Made by a program: the position numbers and the translations under genes. From Olivibacter domesticus (GTDB taxonomy: Bacteria > Bacteroidota > Bacteroidia > Sphingobacteriales > Sphingobacteriaceae), in assembly GCF_900109575.1 (NCBI RefSeq), contig NZ_FOAF01000005.1, positions 186,001 through 250,000 on the forward strand: a stretch of 64,000 nucleotides of DNA, in the 5' to 3' direction. Shown here in pieces: positions 1 to 9,873 of this stretch; positions within the stretch are counted from its first letter, which is position 1; each line of letters begins with the position of its first letter. Below the pieces are notes generated by a model that did not search any database, was not told where the DNA came from, and worked only from the letters and a program-made list of their open reading frames with translations.

Positions 1-527
1 ACCGCAATACTTTCCTTTTGCAGCGCTATCGCAGGGGCATCGGCAATTGATTGTTTCAATAACTCGATGTTTTCATTTTTCCTTGCACTAATAGGAACGA
101 CCTGTACCCCTAGTTTTTGAGACATTTTATCGATATCAACCACGATTTTCTCTTTTCTCGCGGCATCTGTCATATTTAGCGCTAAAATTACGGGGATCTT
201 TAAATCGGCAACTTGGGTAAACAGCAAGAGGTTTCTTTTGAGATTAGTTGCATCTACAACCACTACGATCAAGTCTGGATAGGAACTATTTTTTGGATTG
301 GTCAGCACTTCCAGCACAATAGCTTCATCCTTGCTTTTAGGATAAAGGCTATAACATCCCGGCAAATCGATTACCTCCACTTGTTGTCCGTTAGAAAGCT
401 TACAATGACCTGTTTTTTTATCTACCGTAATACCGGGAAAGTTTCCAATCTTTTGATTTAAACCCGTTAAACTATTAAATAAAGTCGATTTTCCCGTATT
501 AGGATTCCCTACTAGAGCGATTTTCAT
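1..527 (-). CDS. feoB: Ferrous iron transporter FeoB, N-terminal GTPase part (runs off the window)
   Basis: The reading frame from the ATG at 527 begins MKIALVGNPNTGKSTLFNSL, the P-loop (G1) of the FeoB GTPase domain. G3 (DLPGCYSL), a G4-like NMTD and a G5-like SAR follow in order. Known role: FeoB is the inner-membrane Fe(II) permease whose cytosolic N-terminal G domain gates transport. Only about 175 codons are present; the membrane part lies beyond base 1. It starts 17 bases after the feoA stop, so the two form a feoAB operon. NMTD in place of the usual NKxD is normal for FeoB. Confidence 0.96.
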   Translation of the reverse strand, partial: MKIALVGNPNTGKSTLFNSLTGLNQKIGNFPGITVDKKTGHCKLSNGQQVEVIDLPGCYSLYPKSKDEAIVLEVLTNPKNSSYPDLIVVVVDATNLKRNLLLFTQVADLKIPVILALNMTDAARKEKIVVDIDKMSQKLGVQVVPISARKNENIELLKQSIADAPAIALQKESIA

Positions 528-544
528 GAATTAGCGTACCTTAA

Positions 545-778
545 CTAAACTGTTTTGATCAATTCTTCAACAATAATAGTTGCAGCCTCTTCTTTGCGTA
601 AACTTAATTGATATCCCGACACAGAAATAGCAATCGGATCGCCCAAAGGCGCAACTCTTTCGAAAGTTATACGTTCGCCGGGTAAACACCCCATCTCCAT
701 TAACTTTACGGAAAGGTTGAGATCAGTAAAATCTTTGATGATACCAGATTTACCTGGTTTTAATGCTGTCAACTTCAT
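545..778 (-). CDS. feoA: FeoA-family Fe(II) transport accessory protein
   Basis: A 77-residue protein with the FeoA SH3-like pattern: an early Leu-rich segment, MEMGCLPGERI in the middle (compare the usual LxxMGLxPG), and a C-terminal SLRKEEAATI stretch. FeoA is a small cytosolic partner thought to bind the FeoB G domain. It directly precedes feoB. A good Bacteroidota-type promoter lies 18-48 bases upstream. Length and position fit a standalone FeoA. Confidence 0.92.
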   Translation of the reverse strand: MKLTALKPGKSGIIKDFTDLNLSVKLMEMGCLPGERITFERVAPLGDPIAISVSGYQLSLRKEEAATIIVEELIKTV

Positions 779-795
779 TATTCACTAAATTGGCT

Positions 796-826
796 CAAAT
801 GTACACTTTATTTAGAATGATTCAAA
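796..826 (-). promoter_or_regulatory. Bacteroidota-type promoter of feoAB
   Basis: On the minus strand a -33 TTTG (823-826) and a -7 TACATTTG (796-803) are separated by 19 bases. This matches the TTTG/TAnnTTTG consensus of the Bacteroidota primary sigma factor. It sits just upstream of the feoA start at 778. No Fur box was recognised by eye. Confidence 0.65.
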
Positions 827-847
827 AAAAGAAGCATTAGATATGTT

Positions 848-967
848 TTACCGGTGCCGATAATGACTTCGAATGGGAGGACACTTACATCCTTTTTTAA
901 AGATACCACATGCCGTTAAGCTTAAAACTACGCTGAGCATGAAGAGAATGGTATAAATACGTTTCAT
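848..967 (-). CDS. Small lipoprotein, 39 residues
   Basis: The frame from the ATG at 967 encodes 39 residues. It has a short Lys/Arg start (MKRIYTI), a hydrophobic segment, and a lipobox-like LTAC with the Cys at residue 20. A short Cys- and His-containing tail follows (GCKCPP, then SHYRHR). The layout fits a processed peptide of about 20 residues anchored by lipid. Two Cys and two His in the tail could bind metal, which would suit a neighbour of the feo operon, but that is inference. No family recognised. Confidence 0.5.
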   Translation of the reverse strand: MKRIYTILFMLSVVLSLTACGIFKKGCKCPPIRSHYRHR

Positions 968-1061
968 ATCCTTATTATTGGTTATTCGTTGTCAGTTATT
1001 AGCTCAGTAGCAAGACGTTAGTAGCAAGTATCAAGACAATTCATCATTCATTCGTCATTCA

Positions 1062-1442
1062 TCACTTACTAAAATTTCTATGAAGCACAAGGTACGAAAA
1101 AAGCCCCATTCCAGTACCTACAACATCCACAAAAAAATCCCACCAGTCGCCGCTCCGATACGTAAAAAACTGGTATTGTAAAAACTCTGTCAAAAGACCA
1201 AAACCTGTAGATATGATTGCCACTACAATGAGCGTAGACCATTGTGGCCTTTGCGTATTATTTTTACTTGAAAAACCCAAACAAAGCAATACTGAAAAGA
1301 CAAAGAAAAAACCTGTGTGCACCAACTTGTCCATACCGGGAAAGGCAGGTACTTTTTCCACAGTACTTTCCATTGGCAGACAGGTTAATAAGAGCACTAC
1401 TATTGCCCATAGTATCGCCAAAACAAAATGCTTCATAAACAA
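1062..1442 (-). CDS. VanZ-like family membrane protein
   Basis: A 126-residue protein with four hydrophobic segments. It has the VanZ-like signature DKLVHTGFFFVFSVLLCLG near residues 39-57 and a later TEFLQYQFFTYRSGDWWDFFVDVVG region. VanZ-like proteins are small integral membrane proteins; the founding member gives low teicoplanin resistance, but the role of most homologues is unknown. It lies downstream of gcvH on the same strand, separated by a strong terminator. The start may be the Met at 1442 or the one at 1436. Confidence 0.8.
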   Translation of the reverse strand: MFMKHFVLAILWAIVVLLLTCLPMESTVEKVPAFPGMDKLVHTGFFFVFSVLLCLGFSSKNNTQRPQWSTLIVVAIISTGFGLLTEFLQYQFFTYRSGDWWDFFVDVVGTGMGLFSYLVLHRNFSK

Positions 1443-1535
1443 TCTTTCAAATTAAATTATATAGATACCCTCAAAACGGACGTATTATTGAGGTGAATAA
1501 GAATCTGCTTCTAAAAGGTAGGCCACGTCTTTACA

Positions 1536-1580
1536 AAACAATTAGGTTGCCCACACCACGCGTAAGCAACCTAATTGTTT
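1536..1580 (-). terminator. Rho-independent terminator after gcvH
   Basis: A perfect 15-bp inverted repeat (1536-1550 with 1566-1580) encloses a 15-base loop. On the minus strand it is followed by a short T-rich stretch. It begins 30 bases past the gcvH stop, so it should end the gcvH transcript before the VanZ gene. Confidence 0.8.
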
Positions 1581-1609
1581 ATACAAAGTGGTTTTAAACG
1601 CCACCCGAC

Positions 1610-1990
1610 TTAAGCATCAACAAGCTCTTGGTAAGCCTCAGCAGACAATAAACTCTCCAATTGAGTGGTGTCGCTTATTTTTACTTTCACGATCCAACCG
1701 TCGCCGTAAGGGTCTGCATTCACTAACTCGGGAGCGTCTTCTAATTTTTCATTTACGCTTAATACTGTTGAAGTTACAGGCATGAAAAGATCTGAAACTG
1801 TTTTCACAGCTTCGATATTACCGAAAACTTCATTGCCCGCTATTTCTTCACCTGTGGTAGGAATATCAACAAAAACAATATCACCCAATTCGCGTTGCGC
1901 AAATTCTGTAATACCGATGGTTGCCTCATCGCCTTCAACACGGATCCATTCGTGATCTTTCGTGTACTTTAATTCAGCTGGAAAATTCAT
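1610..1990 (-). CDS. gcvH: Glycine cleavage system H protein
   Basis: A 126-residue lipoyl-carrier protein that shuttles the aminomethyl group between the P, T and L proteins of glycine cleavage. The start reads YTKDHEWI, and the lipoylation site is Lys63 within [10 protein letters not shown]. The C-terminal segment [13 protein letters not shown] is the usual end of the lipoyl domain. Length is normal. It stands alone here, without gcvT or gcvP, as is common in this phylum, and is followed by a strong terminator. Confidence 0.97.
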   Translation of the reverse strand: MNFPAELKYTKDHEWIRVEGDEATIGITEFAQRELGDIVFVDIPTTGEEIAGNEVFGNIEAVKTVSDLFMPVTSTVLSVNEKLEDAPELVNADPYGDGWIVKVKISDTTQLESLLSAEAYQELVDA

Positions 1991-2177
1991 TATTTTTTTG
2001 ATTAATGCTTTAATAATTCCTCCATGTTATACCATAATATAACAAAGAAAATTAACTAGAATTTTTTTTGCCAAACTTAGATAAATTTGATTTCAAAAGC
2101 AATTTTCCTTTCGCGTTAAACGTTGGGCGAAACAGAAACGACGTCCTGTCCAACTTGCAACTCACAACATCCCTACC

Positions 2178-5100
2178 CTACTGAAGCAATATTCTTAAAT
2201 TAAAGCCAAAATTACTATAGGCAGTAGCATAGGTCTGTGAAGTATACGGTTTTACCGAATTGCTATCAAAGAACATCCTGAGGTTAAACCGATTGTTGAA
2301 CATATAATCAATAGACGGTCTATAGGTGATATTACGATTTCCTGAGGCCATTTCTGAGAACTCTGAATCGGAACGGTAAACCAGTGTTTTCATATCGTTA
2401 ATAGCCACATCTAATTTGAACGTCAGGTCATTCGAAACTTTTCTATTGGCAAACCAACCGAACGGAAATCTAAAATTCGCCACTCGATACCCTGCCCCTA
2501 ATATAAAACCTTCATCCAACAATTGTGCGAGCTGACTATTTTGTAAACTTAAACTTAATGTCCGTGCTTTACGGTATTCCGCATTCGCTGTTAAATTATT
2601 TTTAAAGCGAGCATTAACCCCTAGCAGCGGCAAAAACTGCTCTTGTAAAGTAATTTGTGAGAATTGGTATTGCGGCAAAAAATTACCATTTACATCTTTT
2701 ACAGAAGAACCACCATTAACCTCTCCATATCTAATTAAAGTGGTGTAACCATTTACATTATATAACGTACGGTAGCCATGCACCAATTCCAATGACGATA
2801 GGAACTCGCTAAAGAAAGGATTTTTAGCTAAGCCGTTATACATAATACGCCAGTTAGGGATCGGTATCCGTGGAAAATTACCTAAACTCTGTTTGGATGC
2901 ATTTTTTCCTGTATAAGCGGCCAAGAAAGCAGCCACTACCACATCTTGAGAAGCCCTGCCATACCCGTCCGCAAAACCTTCTGTCTCCCCCTGTGAGTTG
3001 GGATTCCGTTCTCCTAAACGTTTTGAAATAATCCCTCTATTTCTTTCAAAGGTTCTAAAAAGACCATCCTTGTTCGAGAAGGCTGTTAGTAAAGAGAAGA
3101 AAGATACGCTGTAATCTCCAGCAGTTACAGGCGTAACCTGTTGAAAGGTGCTCGTATTTTCGTCAAACAATATCTGTGTAGTAAAATTTTTATTCTCAAC
3201 ACGAGTAGCTGTCAGGTCCACGCGCAGATCCCTTATCGGCTCCAAAGTTGCTCGGATGCTTAGGTCTTCACGCAAAGATTTGGCATAAAACTGCGTCTGT
3301 AAGCTGTCCCTACTTAACCATCCATTGGCAATCGCTCGCCCAACAATATCGCTTTGACTACCAAATAGGAAACCTAATCCCGGTGCATTCATATCAAAAT
3401 CATATCCAAACAAATTAGTTTTACCTAAATAACCTGGTAAAAACATACCATCTACCCTTGTATAGGCCGCATTTATATCTTTGAAACCCGAAATAAAATT
3501 GGCTAGGAATGTCGTTGCGTTATTTCCTCCATTTCCATTTTTCGCATTTCTGAAGAAACTAAATTTATTAAACAATCCAACTAAATTAAACCGCGGATTT
3601 AACTGTATGGTTCTGGAATTTTGTATGCTGTTACCAATATTTAAATTAGGATCGTTTATTGCTAAAAGTGGTTGGGTCTGCCAAACAAACTGACTCCCGT
3701 ATCGGGCGGCAACATTAATCCAATCCAGACCCGGCAATTTATTTATTGGCACATCATATGTTAGGTTCATCATATGGTTATAATCGGTCGTCCTTCCCAG
3801 TCGCCAGAAATTCTCCCATAAAGTGTCTCGCTTCAATCCATCCAATCTTCCCTCAGGTTCATCAATGATGGAATAGTTAGTCGCGTTAAAATCGAGTTTT
3901 AATGAACGTGTAAGATTCCAGCTAATACCATAGAGCCTTGTCATCGTGAAATTTTTATTATAGAGTGTCCCTATATTTCCTGCTGGCAAATAGTTATCCG
4001 GAGAACTTCCCGTACGAAGTGTATTCTCCGTATAGAGACGTTGCACATCTATTCTAAAGTTTATAAAAGAAGGGAGCAGATTAAAATTTAGATCGCCTAA
4101 CAGTCTAGTGTATTTATTTTTAAAAAGCTTCTTTAACGGCTCAATATATTTCTCTTTATTCTGTACATAATCATAGGAAAAAGAGGCCCGATAATTATTC
4201 TGTACCGATTTCTCCGTAAGATAATCGCGGTGATAGAATTGTGAAAAGGCATAAGAAGCGCTAAAATTCTCAATATCCCATAGTTTTACAGGTTTTTCAT
4301 TATCCAATCGAAGCTTTCTAACATTCATAAAACTGAAGCTCTTACGTGTAGTATAATCTTGCGTAAGGCGCAGTAGCGAATCCCGCTGATCAGCATTCAA
4401 CCCCGCCAAAGCCGACTTCATCTCAATATCAGGCATCAAAGGATTATATTCAGGCGTACGCTTTTGGTTAGAATAATTGAAGAAGAATGGGATTCTGATT
4501 CCTGTCCTTTCCGGAAAGAATTTTCCTAACTCCACTGTACTGGTAACATCAAAAAACTGATCGTCCGACCGATTGCGCTCTCCTATACGTTGATCTATGG
4601 CACCAAATCCTATAGTACTTTTGCTTCCCATTAAGGTAACATCTGCAAAATCAGCCAGCTTCGCATTTAATCGGGCTGTAGCGGCCCAACCGCCCTTATC
4701 ATCATAATCCGTTAATCGCAGTTCATTGAACCAAACAATACCGGATTTCTCCAGGCCATCATCACTTGGATCTCCTTCTTTCTTCAAGGGATTTCTTACC
4801 CCTAACATGTAAAAACGGATTTTACTAATATCGGGCTGCCCCTTGATAGTAACTTTATTCGCTCCATCTGTAAAGCTATATGGAATATCAATCGGCCATG
4901 GACTTCCATCGGGCAACCTCGCTTTATTTCGTGCCTCCTTTGCGTCCTGAAACAACTTAATTTCAATATTCATTCTATTAGAAACTGGCCAGATAGCTTC
5001 CGGATCACGACTGCCGGGGATGGTTATCTCCAGTGGTATGTCATATTCATAGTAGTTATCCAAACCATCAATTCCCATCCGTAAAAACCCGTGTAAATCG

Positions 5101-8100
5101 CCCCCTTTCAACTGCTCACCTTCCGCATGGATAAACATCTGCAATCTCTTATAAGCCCTAAAATCATTGGTGGAAGTGCGATATGCCCCCTGCCCATATC
5201 CATCACTCAATCGATCAACCGTGAGTGATAATGCCTGTTCATTCAACTTCACATTGGTATTATAGTTACCATAATCTATCTGTCGCTCTATACCTGGAGG
5301 CACTACATAGGGTATTGGCTGCCTATTTCCATTTTCTTCTATATTTACCGCCGCTACTTCCAAAGTCGACTTATCTAATCCCGGTGTACCTAATTCAGGA
5401 TCAGCAATCACTTTTGTAGGGGATTTCTCAGCATTAAAACGCCTCCACTCCCCTCTTACTAATTGTAATCTTGCCATACGCAGTACCGTCGTATCAACAA
5501 AGTTTGTCATAAACATTCTCACAAAACGGATAGACTTGAAATCTTGCACATCCCCCACTCTTGATTCAAAAGCGGTAATAGGAATTCTAAACTGATACCA
5601 TTTTACTGTTTCTTTACTTCCATTAGCCAGTTCTACAGGTGCGTCGATCATATCCACAATAAAGTTTTTCCCCACCATCATGTCTTGTGGTTTAACAGAA
5701 ACTTTATACTGGTAATATTCATCCACCTGGTTCATGGTATTATCCCTATTTACATCTTCTCCATCTGGCAATAAAGTAGAAGCAGCACCATCCACCCCTG
5801 TTTCACTTTGTGATTGCTGGGCTGTTTTACTGTTTCCGTCCGTTCCATTAAATCGCTCATATCGTTTTAAGATACCTGCATTTTGGGCATCCAACTCATT
5901 ACTTCTATAATAGCTAAAGTTATCACTTGAAGGGTCATTGTTAAGCTCCTGAAAAGGTTGTGGGTTTAACGCTGCACTTGCCTGTCCTAAAAAATTTGAA
6001 AAATGATTACGTTCATCACCGTCGTTCAAGGCATCTAAACCTACGTCTTGCAATGCTCTCTGGTCGGGATTGTTAGCAAAAGCCTGCACCATCGGCTGAA
6101 GCTTAGGTACACGTCCCCAGTTAGTAAGATCCATCTGTGAATAATCACCATTAACAGGTAATGCATTTTCAACAGACCTTCTACCATCCTTTAAAATATC
6201 TTCCGAAATATTTCCCAGGTTGAAATAAAGATCTCCTCCCTGACCATTCTGTTTATAAATAAACGGATCCATCATCCACATCTCTATGAATTCAATGTTC
6301 TGCGATTCAAAATCAGGCGTTTGTATCTGCCTAAACATCCCTCCCCAGCGAGATTTAGGATTGGTTAACGTTCCATCATTATTCAGACCAGACGTAGTGT
6401 AATTATAAGGCCCTCTTATGTTAGGGTAAAAACTTAAATCGAGCGTCGACAGAAATAAGGGTTGCCCTGTAACTGTCTCTTTAAACGGAAACACTTCCTG
6501 CTCCAGCACTTCCCGTACATAGTGATTAGACAATTCCTGTAAATTGCCCCTAATATTAGGAGGTGTTAGGTTATTATTTCTATAAAATATAGGATCGATG
6601 TTATAAAAGGCTAGTCTTGCCCGGTTAAAACCGTATCGTAGATCATTATCAAATTGAGCTTCCGGAAACAATTGTGGCGTTCCTGAAATCTGCCAGCTGA
6701 TTGCACCTTTTAAATCGATCAACGATCGGCTATTTTCAAAATCATCAATATAACTAGCACCATTACTTGATCCAGCGATATTGGTGGCCTTCGAATGCCC
6801 AGGTGTCAGGTTTGCAAACTCACCATAAAAAGAGATAGAAGATTCTTCCTTCGTGTTGATGAACGGAATTTTATCCACCATCCTCGTTAACCATCTAGAA
6901 GGAGCATTGTAATTTACATCAAAACCCCACATCGTATTTGAAATAGGCTCCTGCGCTAAATTTACCTTTTGTGTCAGCGGCCTTTCAGACAAGTTCATGA
7001 TCGTACCACCTACTTGCAAATTATCATTTACAGTATAGTCCAAGCGTGTACCAAACATAGAGCGTTGCTGCATACCGAACAGTTCATTATTCTCCATTTT
7101 GATTCTAATTGCTTGGCCCGAACGCAGCATCGCTTCATTTAAAATTCGCACACGTCCGATGTCATAATCCACTGTAAAGTCAGCTCCTTCCTGTAAAGGG
7201 ATACCACCTGCAAATACCTGTACAGAACCACGTGGAATGTTGATGGCACCCAATTGAAATTCAGAACCCGCTTCCGACTCATAGGTACCTTTCATAAGAT
7301 ACCTATTCTTATTAACGAACAGCTGTTGCGCGACCACTTTAACCGAGTCGTAAAGTTCTTGGAAGGCATATTTCTCAGCCAGCGTCTCCTCTCCAGGAGC
7401 GAATAGTTTTTTTAAGTCATTACCAAAAGGTTCCACTACCGGAAAAATCACTCTACCATTCTCCGGATCAATTGTTATACCTTCTAAAAAGTCAAAAACT
7501 CCGTCCGATTGCTTATCATTCTGTGGATTCAATCGATCAAACCCAGTCAGCTGTGTCCAGAGTTTATTAGTCGTATTTCTACCCTCAAACATGACAGGGC
7601 GTTCCACTCCGGTTTCATCTTCTAGCCTGAATATATTTAATATAAAGTTATTTCTTCCTACGCGATACGCTCCAATGGAATAGATGTTTTTCATCATCAA
7701 ATCCCATATTGGCAAATTTGGTTTCAATACTTCATTTTTCAAGAGCTTTGTAAAGAGTACCTGCGGATTAGAGGGAGTAATCGGAATGTCTGTAGAAAAT
7801 TCACCCACCTGATATTCTCTTCCATTAGCTGTATAACGATAAGCCACTGTCAACACCTGATCCGCATTGAGTGGCGTATTCAAAGAGATGTAACCTAGCC
7901 GAGGATTCAATGTAAACTCCCTTTCAGTTAGTTTTCTAGCATTCGTCAGGCGTGCAAAATTATCATTCGCCCCGCTGCTCTGAAACATACTGGCCACAGC
8001 ATTTGAAGAACTGTACCTGGCATCCGGATATTGCTGTTGTAAAATTTGCAAGAGTCGGTTAGATTGTTCTGGGAAAGCAGGATCACCTACTACACCGGCT

Positions 8101-9281
8101 GCCGGCAGCGGAGAACCTCCAGGCTGGTTAAACATCGGATTCCAAGGTCTGTTCTCACCGAGGTCCATAAAACCTAATACATCGCGACTATTTTCAATGG
8201 CATTACTTCGATTCGTCACCCACACCTCAATCTGTGTAATGTTAACGTTCGTTAGTATCAAGGGAGCATTTGCCAATACCCTGCTATAATTATCACGAAA
8301 ATATTGAGCAAGAAAATAGTGCTTGTTCTGTTCGTAATCATCCGCCTTCAAAGCGAATTCATTTTGTTGTGCTCCATTGGAAATAGTAATCTCTTTACTT
8401 TGAGAGCGCTGTTGTGAGAATACGCTCGTTACACCCAACTTTCCAAACTGTAATTGTGTTTTTACCCCAAAGAGTGCTTGTGTACCTGAAATCAGGGTGG
8501 AATTTAAGGGCATGCTTACATTTCCCACCTCTATCCTGCGAATAATCGCATCATCCTTCCCTACATAATCAAGTTTTATTTGATTTTCAAAGTCGAACTG
8601 TGCTTCTGTATTATAATTGGTTATCAGTTTTAATCGATCACCTATTTGCCCTGTTAGGTTCATTTGAATCCGTTGGTCAAAGTCGAACCCTAGTTGTTTT
8701 CGCTGTCGCTCATTAAACATAGGGTTATCATTTTTGTTGTACTGCCCCATAATGGTAGCGTCAACACTTCCACGCGGTATAATATTGATCGTATTTCCGC
8801 CAAATATCTTTTCAAAAGTCGGACTGTTTACTTCAATGCTGGGAAAGAGTCCTTCTTTTCTTTTCCTTTGTGAAAATTCATCAGAAAGTTCCCGCCAGGT
8901 TCTATCTTTTAATGATCTGTTTTCATATTGTTGGTACTCATCAATGCTAAGATATTGAGGAGGGCGGTACATACTATTTCCAATATTTTCCCTTATGATA
9001 TACTGTCTGCTGATAGGATCAAAATCTACTTCTCTTTTAATGCTCCCCGGTTTCCGTAGATGGATACCATTTTCCCTTGGATATAGGTCTAAAAAAGGCT
9101 TGTCCTTAATGGGATATAAAATTTTTGTACTATCAATATCTGCTTTAGCGCTATCCTGTTTTTCGGGCAAAGCCTTCCTACTCTGGGCGTTTGAAGTCGG
9201 CAGCCCCAAGGTTAATAAACAGTTTATAAATAGCAATAAAAAAGTATAAGTGTTTCTCACATCACAGATAAATGAATGCAC
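2178..9281 (-). CDS. sprA: SprA/Sov, outer-membrane translocon of the type IX secretion system
   Basis: One uninterrupted frame of 2367 codons, close to the usual length of SprA (Flavobacterium) and Sov (Porphyromonas). A signal peptide runs to about residue 32 (LPTSNA-QS). The rest is a very long series of amphipathic beta strands with many aromatic girdle residues, ending in a typical outer-membrane stretch (FNLRILLQ). Known role: SprA is the giant single-chain barrel through which T9SS cargo crosses the outer membrane. No other T9SS gene is in the window, which is normal because T9SS genes are scattered. The start at 9281 gives a good signal peptide. Confidence 0.95.
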   Translation of the reverse strand: MHSFICDVRNTYTFLLLFINCLLTLGLPTSNAQSRKALPEKQDSAKADIDSTKILYPIKDKPFLDLYPRENGIHLRKPGSIKREVDFDPISRQYIIRENIGNSMYRPPQYLSIDEYQQYENRSLKDRTWRELSDEFSQRKRKEGLFPSIEVNSPTFEKIFGGNTINIIPRGSVDATIMGQYNKNDNPMFNERQRKQLGFDFDQRIQMNLTGQIGDRLKLITNYNTEAQFDFENQIKLDYVGKDDAIIRRIEVGNVSMPLNSTLISGTQALFGVKTQLQFGKLGVTSVFSQQRSQSKEITISNGAQQNEFALKADDYEQNKHYFLAQYFRDNYSRVLANAPLILTNVNITQIEVWVTNRSNAIENSRDVLGFMDLGENRPWNPMFNQPGGSPLPAAGVVGDPAFPEQSNRLLQILQQQYPDARYSSSNAVASMFQSSGANDNFARLTNARKLTEREFTLNPRLGYISLNTPLNADQVLTVAYRYTANGREYQVGEFSTDIPITPSNPQVLFTKLLKNEVLKPNLPIWDLMMKNIYSIGAYRVGRNNFILNIFRLEDETGVERPVMFEGRNTTNKLWTQLTGFDRLNPQNDKQSDGVFDFLEGITIDPENGRVIFPVVEPFGNDLKKLFAPGEETLAEKYAFQELYDSVKVVAQQLFVNKNRYLMKGTYESEAGSEFQLGAINIPRGSVQVFAGGIPLQEGADFTVDYDIGRVRILNEAMLRSGQAIRIKMENNELFGMQQRSMFGTRLDYTVNDNLQVGGTIMNLSERPLTQKVNLAQEPISNTMWGFDVNYNAPSRWLTRMVDKIPFINTKEESSISFYGEFANLTPGHSKATNIAGSSNGASYIDDFENSRSLIDLKGAISWQISGTPQLFPEAQFDNDLRYGFNRARLAFYNIDPIFYRNNNLTPPNIRGNLQELSNHYVREVLEQEVFPFKETVTGQPLFLSTLDLSFYPNIRGPYNYTTSGLNNDGTLTNPKSRWGGMFRQIQTPDFESQNIEFIEMWMMDPFIYKQNGQGGDLYFNLGNISEDILKDGRRSVENALPVNGDYSQMDLTNWGRVPKLQPMVQAFANNPDQRALQDVGLDALNDGDERNHFSNFLGQASAALNPQPFQELNNDPSSDNFSYYRSNELDAQNAGILKRYERFNGTDGNSKTAQQSQSETGVDGAASTLLPDGEDVNRDNTMNQVDEYYQYKVSVKPQDMMVGKNFIVDMIDAPVELANGSKETVKWYQFRIPITAFESRVGDVQDFKSIRFVRMFMTNFVDTTVLRMARLQLVRGEWRRFNAEKSPTKVIADPELGTPGLDKSTLEVAAVNIEENGNRQPIPYVVPPGIERQIDYGNYNTNVKLNEQALSLTVDRLSDGYGQGAYRTSTNDFRAYKRLQMFIHAEGEQLKGGDLHGFLRMGIDGLDNYYEYDIPLEITIPGSRDPEAIWPVSNRMNIEIKLFQDAKEARNKARLPDGSPWPIDIPYSFTDGANKVTIKGQPDISKIRFYMLGVRNPLKKEGDPSDDGLEKSGIVWFNELRLTDYDDKGGWAATARLNAKLADFADVTLMGSKSTIGFGAIDQRIGERNRSDDQFFDVTSTVELGKFFPERTGIRIPFFFNYSNQKRTPEYNPLMPDIEMKSALAGLNADQRDSLLRLTQDYTTRKSFSFMNVRKLRLDNEKPVKLWDIENFSASYAFSQFYHRDYLTEKSVQNNYRASFSYDYVQNKEKYIEPLKKLFKNKYTRLLGDLNFNLLPSFINFRIDVQRLYTENTLRTGSSPDNYLPAGNIGTLYNKNFTMTRLYGISWNLTRSLKLDFNATNYSIIDEPEGRLDGLKRDTLWENFWRLGRTTDYNHMMNLTYDVPINKLPGLDWINVAARYGSQFVWQTQPLLAINDPNLNIGNSIQNSRTIQLNPRFNLVGLFNKFSFFRNAKNGNGGNNATTFLANFISGFKDINAAYTRVDGMFLPGYLGKTNLFGYDFDMNAPGLGFLFGSQSDIVGRAIANGWLSRDSLQTQFYAKSLREDLSIRATLEPIRDLRVDLTATRVENKNFTTQILFDENTSTFQQVTPVTAGDYSVSFFSLLTAFSNKDGLFRTFERNRGIISKRLGERNPNSQGETEGFADGYGRASQDVVVAAFLAAYTGKNASKQSLGNFPRIPIPNWRIMYNGLAKNPFFSEFLSSLELVHGYRTLYNVNGYTTLIRYGEVNGGSSVKDVNGNFLPQYQFSQITLQEQFLPLLGVNARFKNNLTANAEYRKARTLSLSLQNSQLAQLLDEGFILGAGYRVANFRFPFGWFANRKVSNDLTFKLDVAINDMKTLVYRSDSEFSEMASGNRNITYRPSIDYMFNNRFNLRMFFDSNSVKPYTSQTYATAYSNFGFNLRILLQ

Positions 9282-9873
9282 TTTTTTTTCTTAAGTAATA
9301 ATATGATTGAATGTAAGTTTTGGTCTTTTTTCAAATTTAAATTGACCTTTATTTCAGCAGTACAAACGAACAAAAAACTACAGACTTGCAACTCGTTCAT
9401 TTTGTTCAGATTTTGTTTAATAAATTAGTTATGCATTGATGCTTACTCATTAATCACCTCAGTCTTCAGCAAAAAATTCAGGCTTTCAACAGCCTTTACG
9501 TTCTATTTATAAAGAACAGTTTGAACAAAAATATTATTAAATTGCGTAGAATATACGCCTTACATTTAATGAACAACCTGAACAGAATTAACATCAAAAG
9601 GACTCATCCATAACTTTTGGTTATAGGCTATAATAAAGTTTAGTTTAATATTTTTTTATAGTACTACTACATTTGGACTATGAAACCATCATGGTTTATT
9701 CAAATCACCACGCAGGGGGATGAACTAAGCGTAGCGCTCTCTTGAACGCCGTTGAAAAAATACAGAAAGTGAAAAATAAATATGATAGCTTCATCACCTT
9801 TAAAAAGCAAACTTAGCGAAGCGATCTCATTGATACCGCTATAAATAAACAATATATCAATAATTATATACAG
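9282..9873. other. Long AT-rich intergenic region between sprA and tsdA
   Basis: This 592-base gap separates divergent genes and should carry both promoters. On the plus strand a TACATTTG at 9668-9675 fits the Bacteroidota -7 element, but no clear -33 was seen. The last 160 bases hold an imperfect internal repeat, listed separately. No convincing small gene was found. Confidence 0.5.
9722..9845. repeat. Imperfect direct repeat in the tsdA leader
   Basis: Two related stretches about 87 bases apart: ctaagcgtagcgctctc (from about 9725) and cttagcgaagcgatctc (from about 9812), each followed by a partly matching ttga...ccg...t tail. They lie in the predicted 5' untranslated region of the tsdA transcript. 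They could be remnants of a small dispersed repeat or leader elements. Weak support. Confidence 0.3.
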
